A DNA stretch of 64,000 nucleotides from CAILHX01 sp964511385 (GCA_964511385.1 CAZEFE010000009.1:1-64000); one strand, 5' to 3'; counted from the first letter of the stretch, positions 37,190-47,166 are shown. A program made the numbers and translations. Notes: generated from the sequence alone by a model not told the origin.

Positions 37190-38556
37190 ATGCGTTTGGC
37201 TAGTTCTGCGCCCTTGCCGATATAGCTCGCCGGCGTCATGACCAGCAGCCTGTCCTTGGCGTCCTGCGGAATCGCCAGGGTGGCGATGAATTCATGCAGC
37301 GCCTCTTTGGTGATGCCGCCCTTGCCGCGGGTGAGCGCCTTCAACTGCTCGTAGGGGTTTTCCACGCCGTAGCGGCGCATCACGGTCTGGATCGGTTCGG
37401 CCAGCACTTCCCACGAGTTGTCCAGGTCTTCCGCCAGGCGCGCGCGATTGGCTTCCAGCTTGTTCAGGCCCTTGAGCAGCGAATCGTAGCCCAGCAGCGA
37501 GTAACCGAACGCCACGCCCATGTTGCGCAGCACGGTGGAGTCGGTCAGGTCGCGCTGCCAGCGCGAGATCGGCAGTTTTTCCGACAGGTGGCCGAGCACG
37601 GCGTTGGCCAGGCCCAGGTTGCCTTCGGAGTTCTCGAAGTCGATCGGGTTCACCTTGTGCGGCATGGTGGAGGAGCCAACTTCGCCCTCTTTTACCTTTT
37701 GTTTGAAATAACCCATGGAGATGTAGCCCCATACGTCGCGGTCCAGGTCGATCAGGATGGTGTTGATGCGGGCAATGGCGTCGTACAACTCGGCCATGTA
37801 ATCGTGCGGCTCGATCTGGATGGTGTAGGGGTTGTAGGTCAGTCCCAGGCTCTCGACGAATTTCTGCGCGAAGGCTTCCCAGTCGAACTCGGGGTAGGCC
37901 GACAGGTGGGCGTTGAAATTGCCTACCGCGCCGTTGATCTTGCCGAGGATTTCGCCCGTCGCCAGTTGCTTGGATTGGCGGCGCAGGCGGTAGACCACAT
38001 TCGCCAGTTCCTTGCCCAGCGTGGTGGGCGAGGCGGGCTGGCCGTGGGTGTGGGCCAGCATGGCGGCGTCGGCCAACTCATGCGCTTGCGACGTCAGCCG
38101 GGCGATGATCTGCTCCAGCATCGGCAGCAGTACGCCGTCGCGCGCCGATTTCAGCATCAGGGCGTGCGACAGGTTGTTGATGTCCTCGGAAGTGCAGGCG
38201 AAGTGGATGAACTCGCTGGCCTTGCGGATTTCCGGGTTGGCGATGAAATGTTCCTTGAGCCAGTATTCCAGCGCCTTGACGTCGTGATTGGTGCGCGCTT
38301 CGATGGCCTTGACCTGCTCGGCTTCGGCTTCGCCGAAATTGGCGATGGCGGTGTCCAGTTCGGCGATGGTGGCGGTGGAGAACGGCGCGATTTCAGCGAA
38401 GGCCGGCTCGGCGGCCAGGGCTTTCAGCCACTCCACTTCCACCCATGCCCGGTGGCGGATCAGCGCGAATTCCGAAAAGCAGGGCCTGAGGGCGTCGAGT
38501 TTGCTTTGATAGCGGCCATCGAGCGGGGAAAGGGCGTTGAGGGTGGTGAGTTCCAT
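37186..38556 (-). CDS. purB: Adenylosuccinate lyase
   Basis: A 456-residue enzyme of purine synthesis that cleaves SAICAR and adenylosuccinate to release fumarate. The signature SSTMPHKVNPIDFENSEGN is intact and the start MELTTLNALSPLDGRYQSK matches E. coli PurB. A longer in-frame start upstream is not needed. The gene converges on the propeller gene, sharing 4 bp of overlap at the stops. Confidence 0.97.
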   Translation of the reverse strand: MELTTLNALSPLDGRYQSKLDALRPCFSEFALIRHRAWVEVEWLKALAAEPAFAEIAPFSTATIAELDTAIANFGEAEAEQVKAIEARTNHDVKALEYWLKEHFIANPEIRKASEFIHFACTSEDINNLSHALMLKSARDGVLLPMLEQIIARLTSQAHELADAAMLAHTHGQPASPTTLGKELANVVYRLRRQSKQLATGEILGKINGAVGNFNAHLSAYPEFDWEAFAQKFVESLGLTYNPYTIQIEPHDYMAELYDAIARINTILIDLDRDVWGYISMGYFKQKVKEGEVGSSTMPHKVNPIDFENSEGNLGLANAVLGHLSEKLPISRWQRDLTDSTVLRNMGVAFGYSLLGYDSLLKGLNKLEANRARLAEDLDNSWEVLAEPIQTVMRRYGVENPYEQLKALTRGKGGITKEALHEFIATLAIPQDAKDRLLVMTPASYIGKGAELAKRI

Positions 38557-38709
38557 AGATGATGTTGTTCGTCCGGCAGGTGCCGGCAAGGCTGTGAAAA
38601 TAAACCGCAATTTTACGCTACTAGCCCATATATTTCACCAGCCGTCACCAAATACATTGGTAGTGGTAACATTCGACCAACAATAACACCGTTCTTGTGA
38701 GGCGCAGCC

Positions 38710-39828
38710 ATGATTACATCCTTTCATCCAAAGCCACGCGTTCTGATGGGGCCTGGGCCGTCGGATGTCAGCCAGCGCGTGCTGGATGCCATGGCACGCC
38801 CGACCATCGGCCATCTTGATCCGCAGTTTGTCGGCATGATGGATGAAGTGAAGGCGCTGCTGCAATACGCTTTCCAGACCGAAAACGAAATGACCATGCC
38901 GGTATCGGCCCCGGGCTCGGCCGGCATGGAAACCTGCTTTGTCAATCTGCTGGAGCCGGGAGACAAGGCCATCGTTTGCCAGAACGGCGTGTTCGGCGGG
39001 CGGATGAAAGAAAATGTCGAACGCTGCGGCGCACAGGCGATCATGGTGATGGATACCTGGGGCACCGCGGTTGACCCGGAAAAAGTCGAAGCGGCATTCA
39101 AGGCTAACCCGGATGCCAAACTGCTCGCCTTCGTCCATGCGGAAACCTCCACCGGCGCGCTCACCGAGATACGGCCGCTGACGGCGCTGGCGCACAAGTA
39201 CGGCGCGCTGGCGGTGGTAGACAGCGTCACCGGTCTGGGCGGTGTGCCGCTCAAAGTGGATGACTGGGAAATCGACGCCATTTTTTCCGGCTCGCAAAAA
39301 TGCCTGTCATGCACGCCGGGACTGTCACCCATCAGCTTCAACGAGCGCGCCATGGATGTGGTGCGCAACCGCAAGACCAAGGTCCAAAGCTGGTTCCTGG
39401 ATTTGAACCTGGTGACCGCTTATTGGGGTAGCGGCATCAAGCGTGCCTACCACCACACGGCGCCGATCAACGCGCTGTACGGCCTGCACGAAGCGCTGCT
39501 GATTTTGCAGGAAGAAGGGCTGCAGCATGCCTGGGCGCGCCACCAGCGCCACCACCTGGAACTGAAGCGCGGACTGGAAGGCATGGGACTGCAATTTGTG
39601 GTGAAAGAAGAACACCGCCTGCCGCAGTTGAACTCGGTCTACATCCCGGAAGGCGTCAACGATGTCGAAGCCAGGAAATCCCTGCTGGATGATTACGGCC
39701 TGGAGATCGGCGCGGGCCTGGGTGAGATGGCCGGCAAGATCTGGCGCATCGGCCTGATGGGCCATGCCTGCAACGAGCGCAACGTGAACATCTGCCTCAC
39801 CGCGCTGGAAGACGTCATCCGCAGCTAG
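38710..39828 (+). CDS. Class V aminotransferase, alanine/serine-glyoxylate type
   Basis: A 372-residue PLP enzyme. The PLP lysine lies in SGSQKCLSC; VMGPG-type start LMGPGPSDVS and HAETSTGALTEI are typical of the alanine-glyoxylate and serine-glyoxylate aminotransferase group. In methylotrophs such enzymes can serve the serine cycle; elsewhere they handle photorespiratory-like glyoxylate. The TAG stop codon is part of the left end of the 151-bp inverted-repeat element. Confidence 0.88.
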   Translation: MITSFHPKPRVLMGPGPSDVSQRVLDAMARPTIGHLDPQFVGMMDEVKALLQYAFQTENEMTMPVSAPGSAGMETCFVNLLEPGDKAIVCQNGVFGGRMKENVERCGAQAIMVMDTWGTAVDPEKVEAAFKANPDAKLLAFVHAETSTGALTEIRPLTALAHKYGALAVVDSVTGLGGVPLKVDDWEIDAIFSGSQKCLSCTPGLSPISFNERAMDVVRNRKTKVQSWFLDLNLVTAYWGSGIKRAYHHTAPINALYGLHEALLILQEEGLQHAWARHQRHHLELKRGLEGMGLQFVVKEEHRLPQLNSVYIPEGVNDVEARKSLLDDYGLEIGAGLGEMAGKIWRIGLMGHACNERNVNICLTALEDVIRS

Positions 39829-39975
39829 GGAAGCCCTGAACAAGTGAGCGAGCGGAATGAAGTGCAAGGCGCACGGAGCGCAGGAACCGAGACAGTACAA
39901 GGAGTACGGCGAGGTTCCGAGCGCCGCGCAACGCAGCAATTCGCCCGTGTAGCCACTTGTTCAGGGTTTGCCTAG
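39825..39975. mobile_element. 151-bp terminal-inverted-repeat element (MITE-like)
   Basis: The ends are 22-bp inverted repeats with 20 matches, each starting CTAGG and containing CCCTGAACAAGTG. Inside are nested arms GGAACC/GGTTCC and a GTAC-loop-GTAC core, so the whole can fold into one long imperfect hairpin. No coding frame is present. Both flanking convergent genes end in TAG codons lying inside the terminal CTAG, so the element supplies both stops. No transposase is nearby. Confidence 0.7.
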
Positions 39976-42900
39976 CGCGGGAGCAGCGTGGCGAGCAGCT
40001 CCTCGCACGCCACCGGCCTGCCGTGCAGGTAACCCTGGAATACCTGGCAGCCATGCGTTTTGAGGTATTCCAGTTGCTCCGTCGTCTCAATACCCTCGGC
40101 GACCACTTCCAGGCCGAGATTCTGTGCCAGCGCCAGGATGGAGCCGACAATCGCGCCATCATCCAGGTTGCGCGGCAAGCCATCCACGAAGCTTTTGTCG
40201 ATCTTGAGCTCGCGCAGCGGCAGATGCTTGAGGTAGGACAGCGACGAGTAGCCAGTGCCGAAGTCGTCGATGGAAAAACCGACGCCGATGCGTTCCAGCT
40301 CGGTCATGCGGGTGATGACTTCGTTGACGTTGTCCAGGACGACGCTTTCGGTAATCTCCAGCACCAGCCGCTGTGGTTCAGCGCTGGTGGCTTCCAGTAT
40401 CTCTTTGACTTGTAATACAAAATCTGGCTGGCGGAATTGTCGCGGGCTGACGTTGACGGAAATGCGCATGTTCTGATCGGCGGCATCCAGCCTGGCGATG
40501 ATGGTGCATGCCTGGTGCAGTACCCATTTGCCGATGGAGAGGATCAAGCCGGTATTTTCCGCCACCGGGATAAACGTCGCCGGCGACATCAGCCCGTGCC
40601 TGGGGTGTTGCCAGCGCAGCAGGCATTCTGCCCCGACCATCCGGCCGTGTTCGTTGATTTGCGGCTGCAGGTAGAGTTTCAACTCATGTTTGCCCAACGC
40701 TTCGCGGAGGTCCTGCTCCATGTCCAGGCGCGCCGTCACCGTATCCTGCATGTGCGCTTCAAAAAAACAGATGGCGTTGCGGCCGCTATCCTTGGCGCGG
40801 AACAATGCGGTGTCAGCCTGTTTCATCAGGTCGTGCGTGCTGGTTTGTGCGCTCGCGCCGGGGAACATGACACCGCCGATACTGGCGCTGGAGTAGTAAA
40901 CATGATCGCCGAAATCAAACGGCATGGTGAGGACGTTGCGCACGTTTTCCGCGATTTCCATTGCCGTCTGGCTTGCCGATTCGGCATTTTCCGCCAGGTC
41001 CGGCAGGATGATGCCGAACTCGTCGCCGCCGGGCCGCGCCAATAATGCCGCTTTGGGCAGGCATTGCTGGATGCGGGCGGCAGCCAGTTTCAGCAGGCGG
41101 TCACCCGTTTCGTGACCATGGCAATCATTCAGTGTCTTGAAATGGTCGATGTCCACGAACAGCAACGCGACATGCTTGCTGCTGGTGACAGCCTGGGCGA
41201 TGGCTTGCGCCAGCCGGTTGCGCAGCAGGCTGCGGTTGGGCAGACCGGTGAGTTCGTCGTAATAGGCCAGGCGCTCGATTTCGGCCTTGGCCAGCTTGAT
41301 CTCGGTAATGTCCTGGATGGTGCCTACTGCCCGGATCGGCCTGGCCTGGTCGTCGTAAATAACATCGGCGCGCGAGTGGATGAAGCGTATTTCGCCATCC
41401 GGGCGGATGATCCTGAATTCCGCTTCGTATTCATGGTTGGGATAGGTGCAGGCACGTGCCCACGCGTTGAGTCGCGCGTCCCGGTCATCCAGATGGATAT
41501 GCTCGTTGACCATGCCGAAATTGCTGGTGGTTTCGGGCGCTACGCCCATGATGCGGCGGGCTTCTGCCGAAGAGGTGTACTGGTCGGCGACGGTATCCCA
41601 TTCCCAACTGCCCAGGTGGGCGATACGCTGTGCCTCTTCCAGGTGTGTCTTGCTGATGCGCAATGCATCTTCGGTCTGTTTCAGCCGGGATATATCCACA
41701 TCCATGCACACGAATCGCCGTGGGTTGCCGTCAGCCTCCGGCATGGCGAAAATGGTGCTGATCACCGCGCCGGTGTTTCCGCCGCGGTGCCGTACCGGCG
41801 TTTCCAGCGGCCCGATCATGGCGCCGGAACTGGCGACCTGGTCCAGGCGTTCCTTGAAACGCTTGGCTTCTTCCGGCGTGTAGATCAGTTGATCCAGCGT
41901 CTTGCCTAGGACTTCATCGCTACGCCATCCGTAGAGCGTTTCCGAGGCATTGTTCCAGTACAGCACTTTCCCGCTGGCGTCATACCATTGCACGGCGACG
42001 TTGGGTGTGTTTTCCAGGGTCTTGCGCAGCCCTTCTTCGCTGTTTTGCAGGGCGCGGTGCTTTTGTGCCAGGTTTTCCATGCTGCGCCGGCTGTGGGCAA
42101 TGCTGACGCCGAGAAACAGGCCGACGCTGGCAACGGTCCAGAGAAAACCGTACAGGTACGCAATGCTTTCCTGCAATGCCGCGCGTGCAAACGGGCCGTT
42201 GCCGATGGAGGTGCCGTAAATGGCGAACAGCGAGATCATGAACAACACCGAGGCCAGCACGCTGATGTCGAAGCGTACCGCCACCCAGATAATCAGCGGG
42301 ATCGCCACAAAAGAGAGCGGCGGCAGGCTGGTTGCCGGCGGCGTCATGAACAGGTTGAACCACAGCCACACCAGCAATAGGCCGACGCTGGCGAATTCCA
42401 GCAGCCGGGATGCGGAAGGGATGTTTTTGGAAAAATGAGAGGGGGCGAGCAGGAACGGCACCACCAGCAACACGCCCATGCTGTCGCCGATCCACCAGGC
42501 CAGCCCGGTTTGCGGCAGTTGCGCCAATGCCTGCAGGTTGTTGAGCCAGAGCGAGGCGGTACCTATCGCGGCGGCGGGGATTGGCGCCAGCAGCACCGCC
42601 GCCACGATAAATTTAAGGATGGATTCCGCATCCAGGAAAATATCCGAGATGCCCTGGCGGCGCAGCCACCATACCGCGAGCAGCGCTTCCGCCGCATTGC
42701 CCAGTGCAAGGAGCAGGATGTGGCCCGGCTGGTAGATGGACATGACAAAGATGTTAACCAGCATGGAACCGAGCGCCACCCCGGCGACTCCGCGCTTGCC
42801 AAACCACCACAGCGCGGCAAAGGCGAACCCGGCGGGCGGCCAGAACAGGTTGGTCAGTTTGCTGTGGAACGGCAGCATCACCAGCAGGCCGCCAATGACG

Positions 42901-42995
42901 TACATTGCCGCCACGGCCAGCGTGGTCAGCGCCCAGGTGTGCCATTGGTATTCTTGTAATCGCTTGAGCATGTCCCGGAAGGCCTTTCCCCGCAA
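39972..42995 (-). CDS. MASE1-PAS-PAS-GGDEF-EAL c-di-GMP signalling protein
   Basis: A 1007-residue membrane sensor. An eight-helix MASE1 domain fills about residues 15-300, followed by two PAS domains (about 315-430 and 440-555), a GGDEF domain with intact RPGGDEFGIIL, and an EAL domain with QPQINEHGRMVGAECLLRW, NVSPRQF and DDFGTGYSSLSYLK. The I-site RxxD five residues before GGDEF is missing, and the EAL motif reads ECL, with the catalytic Glu kept. Both synthesis and hydrolysis appear possible. Its stop is provided by the inverted-repeat element. Confidence 0.93.
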   Translation of the reverse strand: MRGKAFRDMLKRLQEYQWHTWALTTLAVAAMYVIGGLLVMLPFHSKLTNLFWPPAGFAFAALWWFGKRGVAGVALGSMLVNIFVMSIYQPGHILLLALGNAAEALLAVWWLRRQGISDIFLDAESILKFIVAAVLLAPIPAAAIGTASLWLNNLQALAQLPQTGLAWWIGDSMGVLLVVPFLLAPSHFSKNIPSASRLLEFASVGLLLVWLWFNLFMTPPATSLPPLSFVAIPLIIWVAVRFDISVLASVLFMISLFAIYGTSIGNGPFARAALQESIAYLYGFLWTVASVGLFLGVSIAHSRRSMENLAQKHRALQNSEEGLRKTLENTPNVAVQWYDASGKVLYWNNASETLYGWRSDEVLGKTLDQLIYTPEEAKRFKERLDQVASSGAMIGPLETPVRHRGGNTGAVISTIFAMPEADGNPRRFVCMDVDISRLKQTEDALRISKTHLEEAQRIAHLGSWEWDTVADQYTSSAEARRIMGVAPETTSNFGMVNEHIHLDDRDARLNAWARACTYPNHEYEAEFRIIRPDGEIRFIHSRADVIYDDQARPIRAVGTIQDITEIKLAKAEIERLAYYDELTGLPNRSLLRNRLAQAIAQAVTSSKHVALLFVDIDHFKTLNDCHGHETGDRLLKLAAARIQQCLPKAALLARPGGDEFGIILPDLAENAESASQTAMEIAENVRNVLTMPFDFGDHVYYSSASIGGVMFPGASAQTSTHDLMKQADTALFRAKDSGRNAICFFEAHMQDTVTARLDMEQDLREALGKHELKLYLQPQINEHGRMVGAECLLRWQHPRHGLMSPATFIPVAENTGLILSIGKWVLHQACTIIARLDAADQNMRISVNVSPRQFRQPDFVLQVKEILEATSAEPQRLVLEITESVVLDNVNEVITRMTELERIGVGFSIDDFGTGYSSLSYLKHLPLRELKIDKSFVDGLPRNLDDGAIVGSILALAQNLGLEVVAEGIETTEQLEYLKTHGCQVFQGYLHGRPVACEELLATLLPR

Positions 42996-43130
42996 TTTTT
43001 ATTAGGGCTATGATAGCAACTACATGTGACAAATCATAAGGATATATGGTGGATTGGGATGTATTTTGTGCAGGCTGTGGGCGAAGCTGTAAAATGAACC
43101 CCAATCGGCAATACGGGTCTACTGGCTGTC

Positions 43131-43388
43131 ATGACTAAATACTTATTTCTGCTGTGCTGCGCATTCCCGCTGCTGGCGCTTGCCGAGCCGGCAGAAGAGC
43201 CCAGCGTGGAAAGCAACATCCGCGAAATGGATGCCGACCATGACGGGCAGGTCAGCATGACCGAAATCAAGCTGCATCTGCAGAAGAAGTTCGGCAAGGA
43301 ATATAAAAGTGCGCTGCTGGATAAGCTGGAAGCGCGCGCCAACGCCAAGAGCTGCGGCTCCTCGTTCTCCCGGCCGCTCCTTCAATAA
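43131..43388 (+). CDS. Small exported EF-hand-like protein
   Basis: An 85-residue protein with a signal peptide (about 1-19, ending ALA) and one EF-hand loop DADHDGQVSMTE, whose acidic positions 1, 3, 5 and 12 fit calcium binding. Many proteobacteria carry such short periplasmic EF-hand proteins with no known function. It sits alone between two convergent or divergent c-di-GMP genes. Confidence 0.75.
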   Translation: MTKYLFLLCCAFPLLALAEPAEEPSVESNIREMDADHDGQVSMTEIKLHLQKKFGKEYKSALLDKLEARANAKSCGSSFSRPLLQ

Positions 43389-43397
43389 CCGGCCTGT

Positions 43398-44426
43398 TCA
43401 GGCCATGGTTCCCGGGTCGAAAATCTTGTAGCGGTTGCGTCCGCCCTGTTTTGCCAGGTACATGGCGTGGTCCGCATGGCGCAGCAGGGTGTCCGCGTCG
43501 GCATCATCCAGCGGGTATAGCGTCACCCCGCTGCTCAGCCCGATCACGACCTGCAGGCCGTCGATCTGGTAGGGTTGCGAGACAATGTGGTGGATACGCT
43601 CCATGGCCAACTCGCATTGCGCCAACTCCTGGATCTCGCACATCAGCAGACCGAACTCGTCGCCGCCCAGCCGGGCAATGGTGTCCTCCTGCCGCATGAT
43701 GGATTTCAGGCGCGCCGCCACCTCCACCAGCAGGTGATCACCGGCCTTGTGCCCGAGGTTGTCGTTCACCGCCTTGAACCCGTCCAGGTCCAGGTAGCAG
43801 ATGGCCAGGTAGGCCTCGTCCCGCTTGCAGCGTGCAATGGCTTGGGCAAAGCGGTCGGCAAACAGCACCCGGTTGGGCAAGCCGGTCAGCGCGTCGTGGT
43901 GGGCCATGCGTTCCAGCGCCAACTGGATGTGTTTGGTCTGCGTGATGTCCGAAAACAGTCCGACGTAGTGCGTGATCTGCCCGTCCTCATCGTGGATGGC
44001 GGAAATGGTGGCCAGTTCGGCATACAGTTCGCCGCTTTTCTTGCGGTTCCATAACTCGCCTTTCCAGTAGCCCTGCTCGTCCAGGTTTGCCCACATCTGC
44101 AGGTAGAACTCCGCCGGATGAATGCCCGATTTCAGGATGGCCGGGGACTTGCCGACGGCTTCATCCTTGTCGTAACCGGTGATTTCGCTGAACGTGGGAT
44201 TCACCTCGACGATCCGGCGGTTGGCATCGGTAATCATGATGCCTTCGTGGGCTTCACGGAATACCTGCGCCCATAGCTTGAGATGCTGCTCGCTTTCCGG
44301 CGGCGATGGGAGCAACTGCCTGCGCCTGTGCAAATGTTCCAGCACCGGCTTGATCAGCAGCCTTGCCAGCCACCCTGCGGCAGCGCCAATGATTGGTTCT
44401 GGTTTCGAGGTTTTATTGTCGGACAT
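43398..44426 (-). CDS. PAS-GGDEF diguanylate cyclase
   Basis: A 342-residue protein: an N-terminal helix-containing region, a PAS domain (about 50-165; VFREAHEGIMITDANRRIVEVNP) and a GGDEF domain with ARLGGDEFGLL. An allosteric I-site RQED lies five residues before GGDEF, so product inhibition is expected. No EAL domain is present. It should make c-di-GMP in response to a PAS-sensed signal. Confidence 0.92.
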   Translation of the reverse strand: MSDNKTSKPEPIIGAAAGWLARLLIKPVLEHLHRRRQLLPSPPESEQHLKLWAQVFREAHEGIMITDANRRIVEVNPTFSEITGYDKDEAVGKSPAILKSGIHPAEFYLQMWANLDEQGYWKGELWNRKKSGELYAELATISAIHDEDGQITHYVGLFSDITQTKHIQLALERMAHHDALTGLPNRVLFADRFAQAIARCKRDEAYLAICYLDLDGFKAVNDNLGHKAGDHLLVEVAARLKSIMRQEDTIARLGGDEFGLLMCEIQELAQCELAMERIHHIVSQPYQIDGLQVVIGLSSGVTLYPLDDADADTLLRHADHAMYLAKQGGRNRYKIFDPGTMA

Positions 44427-44546
44427 ATCAGTATCTCCCTTCCGTTACCTGATAATCCTTTTGATTACAGTGTGGCACTTCCGGCGCGACAAACCTTGCG
44501 CTCGGTCAAGTAGTCGGCATCTTGCCGGCAATCGCTGAAGGTGCTG

Positions 44547-44575
44547 CCCTGCATGCAGGGTGGCTCGGCTATAAT
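44547..44575 (+). promoter_or_regulatory. acnB promoter with a palindrome over the -35 region
   Basis: A perfect TATAAT lies at 44570-44575, with the predicted start near 44582 and the ATG at 44602. No good -35 box is present; instead a perfect 14-bp palindrome CCCTGCATGCAGGG covers 44547-44560, where an activator or repressor could act. Confidence 0.5.
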
Positions 44576-44601
44576 TAAATTTTTTATGACGGTTGTTTGC
44601 C

Positions 44602-47163
44602 ATGCTCAAAGAATATGATCAACACGTTGCCGAGCGCCTGGCGCTTGGTTTGCCACCGCTTCCCCTGAACCCGGAACAGACCGCCCAACTGGTGGACCTG
44701 TTGAAAAATCCGGCGGCAGGCACCGAAGCCGCTTTGATGGAGCTGCTGCAAAATCGCGTGCCGGCGGGCGTGGACCAGGCGGCCTATGTCAAGGCGGCTT
44801 TCCTCGCCGATGTTGCCAACGGCACGGCGGTTTCGCCGCTGGTCAGCCGCGAGAAAGCGGTGCAGTTGCTGGGCACCATGCTCGGCGGTTACAACGTGCC
44901 GGCGCTGGTGGCATTGCTGGAGAGCGACCTGGCCGAGCATGCGGTGAAGGCGCTGTCGCACACCATCCTGGTGTTTGATGCGTTCCATGACGTGGAAGAA
45001 AAAGCCAAGGCGGGCAATGCCGCCGCCAGAAAACTGCTGCAATCCTGGGCCGATGCGGAGTGGTTCACCTCCAGGCCAGCGCTGCCTGCCGAAATCAAGG
45101 TGACGGTGTTCAAGGTGCCCGGCGAAACCAATACCGACGACTTGTCGCCGGCACAGGAAGCCTGGTCGCGCCCGGATATCCCGTTGCACGCCAAGGCGAT
45201 GCTGGTGAGCAAGATGCCAGATGGTCTGCAAACCATAGAAGCACTGAAGAAAAAAGGCCTGCCGCTGGCCTATGTCGGCGACGTGGTGGGTACCGGTTCT
45301 TCGCGCAAGTCCGCTATCAACTCGGTGCAGTGGCACATGGGCGAGGACATCCCGCACATCCCCAACAAGCGTACCGGCGGCGTGGTGCTGGGCGGCAAGA
45401 TCGCGCCGATTTTTTTCAACACCGCCGAAGACTCCGGCGCGCTGCCGATCCAGTGCAACGTGGAGCAACTGAACACCGGCGACGTGATCGTGATTCACCC
45501 CTACGCCGGCAACATCACCAACGAAGCGGGCGCCACCCTCAGCAGCTTCGATCTGGCGCCGCTCACGCTGCCGGACGAAGTGCGCGCCGGTGGCCGCATC
45601 CCGCTGATTATCGGCCGCGGCCTCACCACCAAGGCGCGCGAAGCGCTGGGCTTGCCGCCGTCCGAGCTGTTCATCAAGCCGGTGGCGCCCAAGGATACCG
45701 GCAAGGGTTACACCCTGGCGCAGAAGATGGTGGGCCGCGCTTGTGGCGTTCAGGGCGTGCGCCCCGGCACCTATTGCGAGCCGAAAATCACCACCGTGGG
45801 CTCACAGGACACCACCGGCGCGATGACGCGCGACGAGCTGAAGGAACTGGCCTGCCTCGGCTTCTCGTCCGACCTGGTGATGCAGAGCTTCTGCCACACC
45901 GCGGCCTACCCCAAGCCGGTGGACATCAAGCTGCAACATACCCTGCCGGAGTTTATGAGCAGTCGCGGCGGCGTGTCCTTGCGTCCGGGCGACGGCATCA
46001 TCCACTCCTGGCTGAACCGGATGTTGCTTCCCGATACCGTCGGCACCGGCGGCGATTCACATACCCGTTTCCCCATTGGCATCTCGTTCCCAGCCGGTTC
46101 CGGGCTGGTGGCGTTTGCCGCCGCTTTGGGCGCGATGCCGCTGGATATGCCGGAATCGGTGCTGGTGCGCTTCAAGGGCGAGATGCAGCCGGGCATCACG
46201 CTGCGCGACCTGGTGAATGCCATCCCGTACGCCGCGATCCAGAAAGGGTTGCTCACCGTCGGCAAACAGGGCAAGAAAAACGTGTTCAACGGCCGCATCC
46301 TGGAAATCGAAGGCCTGCCCGACCTGAAGGTGGAACAAGCCTTCGAGTTTGCCGACGCCTCCGCCGAGCGCTCGGCCAACGGCTGCACTGTTAGATTGGA
46401 TAAAGCGCCGGTGATCGAATACCTGCGTTCCAACGCCGCATTGCTGGAAAACATGATCGCCAACGGCTACGAAGATGCACGCACGCTGCGGCGGCGGATA
46501 GACAACATCAACGCCTGGCTGGCGGCGCCAACCCTGCTGGAGCCGGATGCCGACGCGGAATATGCCGAAATCATCGAAATCGACCTGAACCAGATCAAGG
46601 AACCACTGCTGGCCTGCCCGAATGATCCTGACGATATCAAGCCGTTGTCCGCCGTGGTGGGCGACAAGATCGACGAAGTGTTTATCGGCAGTTGCATGAC
46701 CAACATCGGCCACTATCGCGCTGCGGCGCGCGTGCTGGATGATGCCGGGCTGATTCCCACGCGGTTATGGATTGCCCCGCCCACCCGCATGGACGAAGCC
46801 GAACTGCGCGAAGAAGGCGCCTACAGCGTATTCGGTCGCGCCGGTGCCAGGACCGAAGTACCGGGCTGTAGCCTGTGCATGGGCAACCAGGCGCGCGTGG
46901 CCGATAAGGCCACGGTGTTCTCCACAAGCACCCGCAACTTCGACAACCGCATGGGCAAGGATGCGCGGGTGTACCTGGGTTCGGCGGAACTGGCAGCGGT
47001 GTGCGCGCGGCTGGGCAGGATCCCGACGCTGCAGGAGTATTTGCAGATTCTGGGCGACAAGGTGTCGGGCGATGCCGCCAGCGTGTATCGCTACCTGAAC
47101 TTCGACCAGATGGCGGAATACCTGCCGAAGAAGGTCATCCCGATCACCGAGGTGGCGGCTTAA
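44602..47163 (+). CDS. acnB: Aconitate hydratase B
   Basis: An 853-residue TCA-cycle enzyme that isomerises citrate to isocitrate. It has the AcnB order: N-terminal HEAT-like domain, swivel domain and iron-sulfur domain. Cluster cysteines lie in GSCMTNIGHY and PGCSLCMGNQARV; substrate-contact segments include GGDSHTRFPIGISFPAGSG. The ATG at 44602 was preferred to a TTG 9 bp earlier. A strong terminator follows the stop. Confidence 0.97.
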   Translation: MLKEYDQHVAERLALGLPPLPLNPEQTAQLVDLLKNPAAGTEAALMELLQNRVPAGVDQAAYVKAAFLADVANGTAVSPLVSREKAVQLLGTMLGGYNVPALVALLESDLAEHAVKALSHTILVFDAFHDVEEKAKAGNAAARKLLQSWADAEWFTSRPALPAEIKVTVFKVPGETNTDDLSPAQEAWSRPDIPLHAKAMLVSKMPDGLQTIEALKKKGLPLAYVGDVVGTGSSRKSAINSVQWHMGEDIPHIPNKRTGGVVLGGKIAPIFFNTAEDSGALPIQCNVEQLNTGDVIVIHPYAGNITNEAGATLSSFDLAPLTLPDEVRAGGRIPLIIGRGLTTKAREALGLPPSELFIKPVAPKDTGKGYTLAQKMVGRACGVQGVRPGTYCEPKITTVGSQDTTGAMTRDELKELACLGFSSDLVMQSFCHTAAYPKPVDIKLQHTLPEFMSSRGGVSLRPGDGIIHSWLNRMLLPDTVGTGGDSHTRFPIGISFPAGSGLVAFAAALGAMPLDMPESVLVRFKGEMQPGITLRDLVNAIPYAAIQKGLLTVGKQGKKNVFNGRILEIEGLPDLKVEQAFEFADASAERSANGCTVRLDKAPVIEYLRSNAALLENMIANGYEDARTLRRRIDNINAWLAAPTLLEPDADAEYAEIIEIDLNQIKEPLLACPNDPDDIKPLSAVVGDKIDEVFIGSCMTNIGHYRAAARVLDDAGLIPTRLWIAPPTRMDEAELREEGAYSVFGRAGARTEVPGCSLCMGNQARVADKATVFSTSTRNFDNRMGKDARVYLGSAELAAVCARLGRIPTLQEYLQILGDKVSGDAASVYRYLNFDQMAEYLPKKVIPITEVAA

Positions 47164-47166
47164 ATA

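Noticed and set aside
37294..38562. A 422-residue plus-strand frame
   Set aside because: Antisense to purB, whose signature motifs are intact.
44593..44602. TTG start for acnB
   Set aside because: The ATG 9 bp later matches the usual AcnB N-terminus and is the better start.
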